Part shown: one piece after another, positions 39,843 to 48,155 of the stretch
Numbering within the stretch: position 1 is the stretch's first letter
Layout: each line of letters opens with the position of its first letter
Notes under the pieces: generated by a model
The model's database searches: none
Seen by the model: only the letters and a program-made list of their open reading frames with translations
Told to the model about the DNA's origin: nothing
Made by a program: the position numbers and the translations under genes
Source: Rhizobiales bacterium 63-22
GTDB taxonomy: Bacteria > Pseudomonadota > Alphaproteobacteria > Rhizobiales > Rhizobiaceae
NCBI GenBank assembly: GCA_001898995.1
Contig: MKVZ01000016.1
Span: 248,121 to 312,120 of the forward strand
Direction: 5' to 3'
Length of the DNA: 64,000 nucleotides

Positions 39843-39881
39843 GCCGCTTTAGCTCAGTTGGTAGAGCACATCATTCGTAAT
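39843..39881 (+). pseudogene. Orphan 5' fragment of tRNA-Thr(CGT)
   Basis: 39 nt GCCGCTTTAGCTCAGTTGGTAGAGCACATCATTCGTAAT identical to the start of the tRNA at 39978, then unrelated sequence. Confidence 0.85.
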
Positions 39882-39977
39882 TAGCGGGTCCGCCCGAGAA
39901 TGACGTTCAAAGCCAGCGGGTTGGCGGAGGAGTGAAGAAAATAGTAGGGCGATAGTAGGTTGCCCTGCGCTTGGTGA

Positions 39978-40053
39978 GCCGCTTTAGCTCAGTTGGTAGA
40001 GCACATCATTCGTAATGATGGGGTCGTCAGTTCGAGTCTGACAAGCGGCACCA
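39978..40053 (+). tRNA. tRNA-Thr(CGT)
   Basis: GCCGCTTTAGCTCAGTTGGTAGAGCACATCATTCGTAATGATGGGGTCGTCAGTTCGAGTCTGACAAGCGGCACCA; complete cloverleaf with encoded CCA, anticodon CGT. Confidence 0.95.
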
Positions 40054-40089
40054 CTTCGCGCCTTAGATTAAGGAAGCTGAAGTGCTTAG

Positions 40090-40641
40090 ATGAGCGGTGG
40101 ACCACACGATCCGAGAGCCGTCGCCAATCTGATGCTGGACGAGGCCGACCGCTCGGATACGAAGGTCACCAACCTCGCACTTCAGAAGCTCCTCTATTTC
40201 GCCCACGCCATCTTCCTGATCGAGACCAAGCGTCCTCTCGTCGGCGGCTATTTCGAGGCGTGGCAATATGGCCCGGTTCATCCTGCCGTCTATTCGGCCT
40301 TCAAGTCAGCAGGCAGCACGCCAATCGGATTCCGGGCGATGCGGCAGGACGTGCTGACCGGGGAGCGGAGCGAGATCGAATCGCCGACCGATCCCACGAT
40401 ACGCCGCCACATAGCGCGTATCATGCTCTCCTATGGCCAGCTATCGCCCGGTCGCCTCGTCGACATCTCCCACGCCAAGGACGCGCCTTGGCATTACATT
40501 GCGGACAAAGGAAGAACATCGGTTGCGCTGGGGTTGCGAATCCCCGATGATGTCATCGTTAACCGATTCAAGTTCCACAAGGTTTCCATCGGCGCGGCTC
40601 CGGTCGCGGGAGAACCGGATGAAGATACGCCGCTTACCTGA
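40090..40641 (+). CDS. Panacea/DUF4065 (SocA-like) domain protein, candidate antitoxin
   Basis: NLALQKLLYFAHAIFLIETKRPLVGGYFEAWQYGPVHPAVYSAFKSAG is characteristic of DUF4065. Confidence 0.85.
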   Translation: MSGGPHDPRAVANLMLDEADRSDTKVTNLALQKLLYFAHAIFLIETKRPLVGGYFEAWQYGPVHPAVYSAFKSAGSTPIGFRAMRQDVLTGERSEIESPTDPTIRRHIARIMLSYGQLSPGRLVDISHAKDAPWHYIADKGRTSVALGLRIPDDVIVNRFKFHKVSIGAAPVAGEPDEDTPLT

Positions 40642-41341
40642 GATCGACCTTGCCCGGATAGCACCGCTGCCGGCCGATCAAAAACGTCGTGCCCTTGAGC
40701 ATTTCAAGCTCGGGCATCCGACGATCACCTACAAGCCGGTACGCACCCGGTTCGCCGATATCTTCAATGTCCAGCCCTATATGTTTGCTGCGGTCGATGC
40801 GACCGCATGGCCGGTTCTGGAACGGCTGATCCGGGCGAAGGCAACATCGGACGATGAGCGTGACGCCAATCTGCTCGTCGCCAAGGGACTGCACACGTTC
40901 GCGCAGGACAATGCCCTGCGCAGCCGCTCTCAACCCTTCTTCCCGCTGTCGCTCAGCGTCGGCGAGAAGGTGGAATACTGGTTGCCGATGGTGACGGCGC
41001 TGGAGGGTGCCCCGCTGGTGATCTTCATCGACCCCCGACGTGGTAAGAGCCTGACGGGAGAGGCGAGGCGTTTCGTCTTCTCGATGATGCACGAGCATAT
41101 CAGGGCCGCCAATCCCGATTTCGCCACTGCCCGGCTCGGCATCGTTCAGTTCGGCGAAGCGGTCGAAGACCAGCGCCCCGTGAAGCTGAGCACCGACGAA
41201 GGCGTCGAACTCTTTGGCTTCGATCAGCTCGACCAGATGGTGCGCGAGACCTACGATATCTGGCGTGAGGTCAGCGAGGCGCGCGAGGACGAGGTTCGCC
41301 GCAAGGCCGCTGGAGGTGGTCACGGGCCGCTGTTCGACTAA
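40619..41341 (+). CDS. Hypothetical protein overlapping the Panacea gene, candidate toxin
   Basis: 240 aa from MKIRRLPEIDLARIAPLPADQ; 23-bp overlap with the upstream gene; no family recognised. Confidence 0.75.
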   Translation: MKIRRLPEIDLARIAPLPADQKRRALEHFKLGHPTITYKPVRTRFADIFNVQPYMFAAVDATAWPVLERLIRAKATSDDERDANLLVAKGLHTFAQDNALRSRSQPFFPLSLSVGEKVEYWLPMVTALEGAPLVIFIDPRRGKSLTGEARRFVFSMMHEHIRAANPDFATARLGIVQFGEAVEDQRPVKLSTDEGVELFGFDQLDQMVRETYDIWREVSEAREDEVRRKAAGGGHGPLFD

Positions 41342-41347
41342 TGCGCC

Positions 41348-41647
41348 TCAGCGGCCTTCCAGCCGCCGCCTGACGGCCTTCCGCACCCGATACCAATAGA
41401 CCTGTTCCGCGCCCTCGCTGCGATACCATGCGGCCTCGTGGCGGGCGAAGGCCTCCTCCTCGGGGTCGGTGTAGCTGGCGATGATCTCTGCCGCCGCGCG
41501 GTCAATGTCGTCGGCGGGTATCAGGCGCGGCTTGATGGCGTCGTTCCAGATCGTCCATAGGATCAGACCGATGAAAATGACGACCTGCCCACCGAAGAAG
41601 GCGACCAGCAGCCAGCTTACAGCCTTGAGAAGAATATCACCAACCAT
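41348..41647 (-). CDS. Small membrane hypothetical protein
   Basis: MVGDILLKAVSWLLVAFFGGQVVIFIGLILWTIWND...; start trimmed because the longer ORF runs into operator repeats. Confidence 0.6.
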   Translation of the reverse strand: MVGDILLKAVSWLLVAFFGGQVVIFIGLILWTIWNDAIKPRLIPADDIDRAAAEIIASYTDPEEEAFARHEAAWYRSEGAEQVYWYRVRKAVRRRLEGR

Positions 41648-41679
41648 CAAGAACTGAACCACAGCATCCTGTTCAATAT

Positions 41680-41725
41680 AAATGAGAATCAATAGTTCTC
41701 ATTTATGAGAATGCAAAGCTCTCAT
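41680..41725. promoter_or_regulatory. Two tandem inverted repeats, candidate operator
   Basis: AAATGAGAA-tcaatag-TTCTCATTT and ATGAGA-atgcaaagc-TCTCAT between divergent genes 41647(-) and 41776(+). Confidence 0.55.
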
Positions 41726-41775
41726 TTCTCGATTTGCGCACTGCGCCGACGCCTCTCTCCGAAAGAGGTGTGCGC

Positions 41776-42102
41776 ATGGAGCTTCAACGACTATTCGGCG
41801 CGAATGTGCGTCATCATCGAAAAGCCAAGGGCTGGACCCTTGAGCAGCTTTCCGGGCAGACCGGTATTTCACGCGAGACCATCGGCAAGATCGAGCGGGG
41901 CGTCGCCGCACCGCTTTTCGAGACGGCCGAGAAGATTGCGACCGCACTCGACATCCCCGCACCCGTTCTGTTCGGCGCCGACGCCATGCCGGGCACCGGG
42001 GAGCGGGCACGGCTTCTAACCGATATTCACCGCACCCTGTCCCGGATGAACGACGACCAGCTCGACCGCGCCGCGAAGATGCTGAAGGCGTTTGTGGGAT
42101 AA
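41776..42102 (+). CDS. XRE-family HTH transcriptional regulator
   Basis: MELQRLFGANVRHHRKAKGWTLEQLSGQTGISRETIGKIERGVAAPLFETAEKIATALDI. Confidence 0.88.
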   Translation: MELQRLFGANVRHHRKAKGWTLEQLSGQTGISRETIGKIERGVAAPLFETAEKIATALDIPAPVLFGADAMPGTGERARLLTDIHRTLSRMNDDQLDRAAKMLKAFVG

Positions 42103-42247
42103 CGGCGTCGGAGGCCATCTGAAGGCCGCCAGACGCGGCAGCACACCCGTCAAGCCCCAACTGCCCAACCCGCGCCAGCGGCGCTCTGAGGGGCGTCTGA
42201 AGGCCGGTCAAGCGGCAATGGGCGGCACTTCCGGCATAGTTCAGCCA

Positions 42248-42374
42248 GCCTGCCGGCCACCGCCGGCAGGCAGAGGCAACCAATATGGTCGATATGGTCA
42301 GTATGGGCAAAACGGGTATTCAAAAGCGGCGGCAAGCCAAGGCCGGTGATGGGCAGCACGGCCATGCTGCCCAT
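42248..42374. other. Candidate replication origin/structured region
   Basis: Hairpin GCCTGCCGG-ccaccg-CCGGCAGGC, direct repeats ATATGGTC-g-ATATGGTC-a-GTATGGGC, hairpin ATGGGCAGCA-cggcca-TGCTGCCCAT, next to primase-helicase gene. Confidence 0.35.
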
Positions 42375-42398
42375 ATCACCTATATTGTCGGCGCAGGG

Positions 42399-44717
42399 TC
42401 AGAACGGGTCGCTTGTTCGCCCGTCCTGCCAGTCTTCGATAGCGTTCGACCACGGCACTTTCTGGCCGGCATGGGCCTCGAAGTTTCGCCGGCATTGCGA
42501 CAGCGGTGGGAATGTGTACCGGGTCGAGCGTAACCGCGATGTATTCGGTCCGGCGCCCTCGATGAACCAACCGCTTTGCACATCCTTGATACCGGGGATA
42601 ATTGCCCTCAGGCGTTTCCCGAAATCGTTCTTGTGGACATACTGTCCGCCCGGTTCGCTGGCGCGCATGGCGGCTATCATCGCCTGCACGGTCGTGACGC
42701 CGGGGCCGTTGCCCGGCGCATCCGGCTGCGGGAGCAGGCCGTCATCGAGAATCTGGAATATGTAGCGGAACTCCGGTCCCTGAGCCCGAAGGATCTGGTC
42801 GAACAGCCCCGCCGTCTTGATCGTATGACGCGGGTCCGGCCCGGCGGCGACATCCCGATTGAGCAGGTCGTAGAGCATCCCCTCCCTGCCGCCGGCGTCG
42901 AGTTGTTGGGCCAGCGCCGTAAAATAGGCGTGATCCTCGCGCCGCTTGTCGCCCACCTCGAACATCTGCCAGCGGCGGTCGGCACGGTCGGCCGGGACGA
43001 TGGACGCGGCGTTCGAGGCAACCATGTAAATGGTCCTATTCGTTATGCGGATAGGGTCGATGCCCTTGGCTTCCAACATGATGTAGGGTTCGGTGATCCG
43101 GGTTTTGATCGTGCCGGCATCCTGCCTATTCCCACCCCATATGCCCTCGTCGATAAAGATAAAACGTCGTCCAAACAGATGCGCGTTAAAACGCCCGCTC
43201 ACATGCGATTCCTGGGTGATCGTCGTATAGTGCCGCCCCCATAGGCTTCCGTAACTATAGGCGAGAATGCCCTTACCGACGCCGGGCAAGCCCGACAGAA
43301 CAGGGGCCGTTCCAAGCCTGTCTCCCGGTTGTTGAACGCCAAGGGCGAGCCAGTTCAGCAGCCATGCATTCAACTCCGTATCGCCGTCGCATATATTCTC
43401 CGCGATATGCTCCTTCAGAATACCCCAATCGCCCGGCTCGGGGGTGACAGCGAAGCCGGTCCAAATATTATACGTATTCCCGTTGCGACCCGGCGGCAGC
43501 GCCGGATTGAAGTCGATCCGCTTGTAATGATCGGCCTTCCGGCTTTCCAGCCAGTGATCGACCAACGGCTTTTGCACCGGCATGTCGCCACCACTCGGCA
43601 ACAGCACTTTCTTCCAGCGGTAGCGGTCCCTGAGAACCTCCTTGGGTATCCACGCGAAGGGACGATCCTCGTCGGGGTCGATTTCCTTCTCCACGATCAT
43701 TGTTTTCGTGCCTTGCGTGACGATGCCGTATTTCGCGTTCATCTCACGAATTTCTGGGTCTCTGGGGCCGTTCCAGCCGCCTTGCTGCGCTATGTAGAAC
43801 AGGCTTCCGATGCCGGCTGAACCGTCTGGCTCCAGGCTGTCCCAGACCTTCCGGCATTCTTCAGCACCGGGATATTTGGGCGAGGACTTCGACCAATTGT
43901 CCCAAAGCTCGAAGCCCTCATCGCCGAAGGAATGCTTCAGCACGAAGCCGATGCGTATCCAGTTGTCGTAGTCGTCCGCCGGCACATGCCGAAGCGCGGC
44001 GCTGGCCTCCGCTTCGTCGCCCTTCTGAACGCCGGACTGCACAGCAGTTTGAGGGCGGGGCCGCTCGTCGGGCGGCAGATCGTCGACCGGAATGGAGCCA
44101 AGCGGGGGTGCATATAGGCTCTCGATTGCGGGCGGCGCGTAGCCTTTCAACGGTAGCGGGAAAAGGTTCGCATCGAGTGGGACCGACTTGCGCGAGAACG
44201 GCAGGGCGATGGGATTCCCGACCTTGCCTTCCCGAACGCTATCCTGCTTCGGATAGACCTCGATCTCACCTTTGACGATACCGCCCGTACCGGGCTTGAA
44301 TCCGTGCTTGCGCAATATCCTCGCCAGCAGCCGGCGCACCTGCCGGCAGTTTTGCGGCTCTCGCCAGACAAGCCAGATGTGGATTCCCGCGCCGCCGCCC
44401 GAGCGAGCGACGAATGGCGTCAGACCGCGCGAGCGCAAATCCTCGACCAGCGGCAGGCTTCTTGCAGCGACGCCTTGCCAGTCGAGTTCGGAGCCGTGAT
44501 TGTCGATGTCCAGTGCGGCGAGCCGCGTCGTATCGCCATTGAACAGATATATGGCGATAGGCTGTTCGCCACGCTGGTGAGCGGCGATGGCGTCCGGGGT
44601 GAGCGGCCCTTCAGCCATGAGGTAGCCCTTGCCCTTACGCACGTTGTATTCGCAATAGCAATCGGTTCGACCGTGTTCTGCAAGGGCGGTGACGAAGGAG
44701 AAAGTGACGTCAGCCAT
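42399..44717 (-). CDS. AEP primase (TOTE-type) - PriCT-2 - DUF5906/SF3-like helicase
   Basis: LAALDIDNH, ARSGGGAGIHIWLVW; PriCT-2-like DDYDNWIRIGFVLKHSF; SGLPGVGKGILAYS Walker A, RRFIFIDEG Walker B; start trimmed to MADVTFSF. Confidence 0.85.
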   Translation of the reverse strand: MADVTFSFVTALAEHGRTDCYCEYNVRKGKGYLMAEGPLTPDAIAAHQRGEQPIAIYLFNGDTTRLAALDIDNHGSELDWQGVAARSLPLVEDLRSRGLTPFVARSGGGAGIHIWLVWREPQNCRQVRRLLARILRKHGFKPGTGGIVKGEIEVYPKQDSVREGKVGNPIALPFSRKSVPLDANLFPLPLKGYAPPAIESLYAPPLGSIPVDDLPPDERPRPQTAVQSGVQKGDEAEASAALRHVPADDYDNWIRIGFVLKHSFGDEGFELWDNWSKSSPKYPGAEECRKVWDSLEPDGSAGIGSLFYIAQQGGWNGPRDPEIREMNAKYGIVTQGTKTMIVEKEIDPDEDRPFAWIPKEVLRDRYRWKKVLLPSGGDMPVQKPLVDHWLESRKADHYKRIDFNPALPPGRNGNTYNIWTGFAVTPEPGDWGILKEHIAENICDGDTELNAWLLNWLALGVQQPGDRLGTAPVLSGLPGVGKGILAYSYGSLWGRHYTTITQESHVSGRFNAHLFGRRFIFIDEGIWGGNRQDAGTIKTRITEPYIMLEAKGIDPIRITNRTIYMVASNAASIVPADRADRRWQMFEVGDKRREDHAYFTALAQQLDAGGREGMLYDLLNRDVAAGPDPRHTIKTAGLFDQILRAQGPEFRYIFQILDDGLLPQPDAPGNGPGVTTVQAMIAAMRASEPGGQYVHKNDFGKRLRAIIPGIKDVQSGWFIEGAGPNTSRLRSTRYTFPPLSQCRRNFEAHAGQKVPWSNAIEDWQDGRTSDPF

Positions 44718-44931
44718 GACGCACCTCCTCCGGGTCAAACTCCTGCGAGGCAAGCCAAAGCTCGACATCGGCAGGCCGGTAGAGGATTTTGCCGGCGCGC
44801 TTGCCGGACTTGATACGGATGAAGGGTGGGCCATAGCCGTAAATGCGTCCCTTCTCGAAGAAGCTCCGGCTCAGACCCGTGATGTCCGGCAATTGCTTGG
44901 TGGTGAGCAGTCGATTTGATCGGTCGGACAT
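44710..44931 (-). CDS. AlpA-like HTH DNA-binding protein (candidate excisionase/activator)
   Basis: 73 aa: RLLTTKQLPDITGLSRSFFEKGRIYGYGPPFIRI...GKILYRPADVELWLASQ. Confidence 0.78.
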   Translation of the reverse strand: MSDRSNRLLTTKQLPDITGLSRSFFEKGRIYGYGPPFIRIKSGKRAGKILYRPADVELWLASQEFDPEEVRHG

Positions 44932-45007
44932 GGCGTCCTCCTTTTGTTGATAGGAGGACGATGCCGTGTCGAGCTGCCTGGAAATATCACCGGAAATCGG
45001 GCTGGAT

Positions 45008-45709
45008 TCAGCCCCGATAAGCGGAAAGCGCCTTCGCCGTCGATTTCAACTTGGAAAGGTCGTCTCGCAAGCCTTTGAGCCGGCGAAGACCGACATAAAC
45101 GCGCTCGGTCCAGCGGGTGATCGGGGTTGGGAAAGCGGTGTGGAAGACGATGGCCGTGCCGGTCTTTCCTGCCAGAAGCCAGAATTGCTGACAGGCGACA
45201 CAGAAGTCACGAACCCAATCTTCGTTCGGCCGACGCCCGGCGCGTCCTTCAAGGTTCGCCGCCCGGTTGCAGGTTTCCAGCAGGGACAGCAGGGCTTCGT
45301 AATGTTCATCCATCGCCCCTGAATTATCGGAGTGGTGCAGCACGGCGCCGAGCGTTTCGTTATCCGGGACTTCGCGAAGGATTGCCGCCGCCTCGGCCAG
45401 ATGGTCCCGCAGCCGTTCCAACCTGTCATGCGTCGATTTGAATTCCGGTTGATCGGTCGGCACCCGCACCGTGCCATTGGTAATGGCAACTGCCGAGCCG
45501 GTTTCCATCAGCAACCACATGCGGACCAGAAAGGCATAGAGCAGATCAACGTCTTCAAAATCGAATTCAAGGGCGACGTCCGCCGCGAATTCCTGGAGCT
45601 TGCGATGTTGGCCATCAGTGGCCATGCGGGCGCTGGAGCGCCGCTCGCAGTCAAACCGCCCATCGGCGTAAGGGGTGGCCAAGCTCCCCGATTTGTCCTC
45701 ATTTTGCAT
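45008..45709 (-). CDS. Hypothetical protein of the island
   Basis: 233 aa from MQNEDKSGSLATPYADGRF; start overlaps the integrase 3' end. Confidence 0.55.
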   Translation of the reverse strand: MQNEDKSGSLATPYADGRFDCERRSSARMATDGQHRKLQEFAADVALEFDFEDVDLLYAFLVRMWLLMETGSAVAITNGTVRVPTDQPEFKSTHDRLERLRDHLAEAAAILREVPDNETLGAVLHHSDNSGAMDEHYEALLSLLETCNRAANLEGRAGRRPNEDWVRDFCVACQQFWLLAGKTGTAIVFHTAFPTPITRWTERVYVGLRRLKGLRDDLSKLKSTAKALSAYRG

Positions 45710-46862
45710 TGGCCAACTCCAATATCCGGGCTGCGACCAATTCCACCGGCCCGCGCAGGCGCTCGGCATTCACGACGATATAGCCGCCCGTCACGTCGCC
45801 GTTAGCACGATGGTTCAGAAGGCGCTTGAGCGCATAGTAAGGAACGTCGAGGCTTTCCGCGATGGTGATGAAGGTGCGCCGAAGGTCGTGCAGCGTGAAG
45901 CTGACGCCGGACCCCGCGCTGACCCGGAGCAGGAACTTCTTCGTTTCCATCAGGTGCCCCTGTTTACCAGGGCCGGGGAACACGAATGCTGACTCGCCCG
46001 CGTGCCTTTTGCGCTCCGTCAGCAGGTCCACGAGAAACCCCGACAGAGGCAGGTTCAGCGGATCGCCGTTCTTGGTCTTGGGCAAGTGAAGCGTCCGGGC
46101 GGTTAGGTCCACGTTGTCCCAACGCAGGGCCATCAACTCGCCCCGGCGCATACCCGTAAACAGCGCGGTCAACAGGAAGTCTCGGGCATAGTCCGGTTCG
46201 GCCATCACGGCCTTCCACCACATGGGCAGGTCCAGCGCCGTCACAACTGTTTGCCGACGCTGTTCGCGGTGCCATGCCCGCGCCTGTGTCAATATCTGCA
46301 CCGGGTTCGGCGGAAACTCATCATGGGTTGCGGCGGCAAAATTGTAGACCGACCGCAGATGCCGCATCACATTGTTGGCCGTGGTCTTCCCGATTTCGGC
46401 AGAAAGCTCCTGATGCCGTTTCAGCACCATCTGACGGGTGATTTCGTTGATCGGCTTCTTGCGCCATGCCTTGAGGTATAGCTTGGTGGTCCTCGTGTAG
46501 TTCAGCACCGTATGCGGCGAAAGCTGCGGACGGGCGATGAAGAAGCTGTCGAATGCGTCGGCCAGCGTGACCTTGGCCCCAACCTCCTTGCGCTTCTCTG
46601 CATTCGGGTCGTGGCCTTCCGCCATCTCGGCAAGCAGCGCCATCGCCTTCTTGCGGGCAATTTCCGCCGCGAACACATCGGCCCGGCCGATGGTCACGCG
46701 CCGGGTCTGCCGGTTCACCTGCCCTTCGGCATAGTAGACCTTGGATTGTGTGCCGACGCGAAGACCGAAGCCGGTCAGCGTGGTGTCACGGTAGAAAACT
46801 TGGCCGCTGGCGGGATGGGGGATTTCATCAACTGCGCGGCGGGTGAGACGTAGATTTGGCAT
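45699..46862 (-). CDS. int: Tyrosine-type site-specific integrase
   Basis: LFTGMRRGELMALRWDNVDL, FTLHDLRRTFITIAESLDVPYYALKRLLNH...TGGYI. Confidence 0.95.
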   Translation of the reverse strand: MPNLRLTRRAVDEIPHPASGQVFYRDTTLTGFGLRVGTQSKVYYAEGQVNRQTRRVTIGRADVFAAEIARKKAMALLAEMAEGHDPNAEKRKEVGAKVTLADAFDSFFIARPQLSPHTVLNYTRTTKLYLKAWRKKPINEITRQMVLKRHQELSAEIGKTTANNVMRHLRSVYNFAAATHDEFPPNPVQILTQARAWHREQRRQTVVTALDLPMWWKAVMAEPDYARDFLLTALFTGMRRGELMALRWDNVDLTARTLHLPKTKNGDPLNLPLSGFLVDLLTERKRHAGESAFVFPGPGKQGHLMETKKFLLRVSAGSGVSFTLHDLRRTFITIAESLDVPYYALKRLLNHRANGDVTGGYIVVNAERLRGPVELVAARILELANAK

Positions 46863-47099
46863 TGAGACCTCCTGTTGGCCTCAACTCAACGTAACGTCAA
46901 TAACATGAAATTACTAGTGATATCAGAGACTTATGACACAAAAAGAGCTTTGATCCAAAGATAGAAAAACCTGTCCAACGCCATCCGATACGCGCACACG
47001 CGCGAGCGGACGCAACATGAGCAACAGCAGTTTCAGTTTAGCTATTCGGACCAAACCGGAGGCTATTGAGCCTGTTTGGTCGGCCAAAGCTAGCTATGG

Positions 47100-47642
47100 T
47101 CAACTGCTTGCAATGGATGCGTTGAAGTCCACCAACATGGGTTCGCGATCACAAGATCGAATGAAGGCCAGCAATTCGTAGGGCTTGAGGCCGATGCTCT
47201 CCGTGTTGATCAAGGGATGAAAGTTGACCTGTTTAGCGTCGAGCAGCGAAGCGTCGAGCACGGCGGTAACTGCTCTGTTCCTGTCGTTGATCAGGCCGAG
47301 CGGGGTCAGCGCACCCGGCTGGACACCGAGCAATTCGACCATACGCTCCGCCGGTGCGAAGCCTAGACGCCCGTTCGCGCCGACTAAGGTATGAAGTGTC
47401 TTGAGGTCGAGCGCCTGATCCTCGTGGATCGAGAACAGGAACAGCCGACCCTTCTTGTCCCGCAAGAGCAGATTCTTGGTGAAGGTGCCGACCATCGCAC
47501 CGCGAAGGCGCTTGCCTTCCTCGACGGTTTCATGGGCGGGGTATGGCACAACAGCCGCAGTGATTCCCAGATTTGCCAGATGGCAGAACAGGCGCTCACG
47601 TGCTTCGAGGTCTGGTTCGACCGGCAAGTTGTCGCTCATCAT
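47100..47642 (-). CDS. Prolyl-tRNA editing (YbaK/ProX-like) protein
   Basis: MVGTFTKNLLLRDKKGRLFLFSIHEDQALDLKTLHTLVGANGRLGFAPAERMVELLGVQPGALTPLGLIND. Confidence 0.88.
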   Translation of the reverse strand: MMSDNLPVEPDLEARERLFCHLANLGITAAVVPYPAHETVEEGKRLRGAMVGTFTKNLLLRDKKGRLFLFSIHEDQALDLKTLHTLVGANGRLGFAPAERMVELLGVQPGALTPLGLINDRNRAVTAVLDASLLDAKQVNFHPLINTESIGLKPYELLAFIRSCDREPMLVDFNASIASS

Positions 47643-47675
47643 TGGTCCTCGAGAGGAAAGGGGCAGGCGGTTGCC

Positions 47676-48155
47676 TCAGGCTTTGATTTCGATTGCGCAC
47701 ATTTCGCCTCTGGCGCACTCCTCGCCGCCAGCATGAAGCGCGAGCGACACGAACGCCTTGCGACCCTCAATCGACGTGAGCGCCCCGGTGACTAGCAGTT
47801 CCGTGCCGAGTGGCGTCGGTCTGCGATAGTCGATATGCAGCGACGCGGTCACAAAGCGGATCACGGCCCCTTCATCGCCCATCACGCGACCGCGATTGCG
47901 ATAGGCGAAGGCGGCGGCCGACGCTGTTCCATGACAGTCCAGCAGCGAGGCGATCATTCCGCCATAGACGTTACCCGGAACGCCGCCGCTGTAGCGGCCA
48001 TCCGGGGTGAACCGGGCCTCGGTGCGGTCTCCGCGCAAATAGCTCTTGAGCTTGAGGCCGTGCGGGTTCGACGGACCGCAGCCGAAGCAATGGGCGAATT
48101 TGGGCGGGTAGTAATCTTGGATAGCCTTTTCGCTCTTGGGAAAGGACTGGCTCAT
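47676..48155 (-). CDS. PaaI-family hot-dog thioesterase
   Basis: HCFGCGPSNPHGLKLKSY...VYGGMIASLLDCHGTASAAAF; start MSQSFPKSEK. Confidence 0.87.
   Translation of the reverse strand: MSQSFPKSEKAIQDYYPPKFAHCFGCGPSNPHGLKLKSYLRGDRTEARFTPDGRYSGGVPGNVYGGMIASLLDCHGTASAAAFAYRNRGRVMGDEGAVIRFVTASLHIDYRRPTPLGTELLVTGALTSIEGRKAFVSLALHAGGEECARGEMCAIEIKA

Noticed and set aside
39843-39881. Second functional tRNA-Thr gene
   Set aside because: Only the 5' half matches; no T-arm or acceptor 3' strand follows
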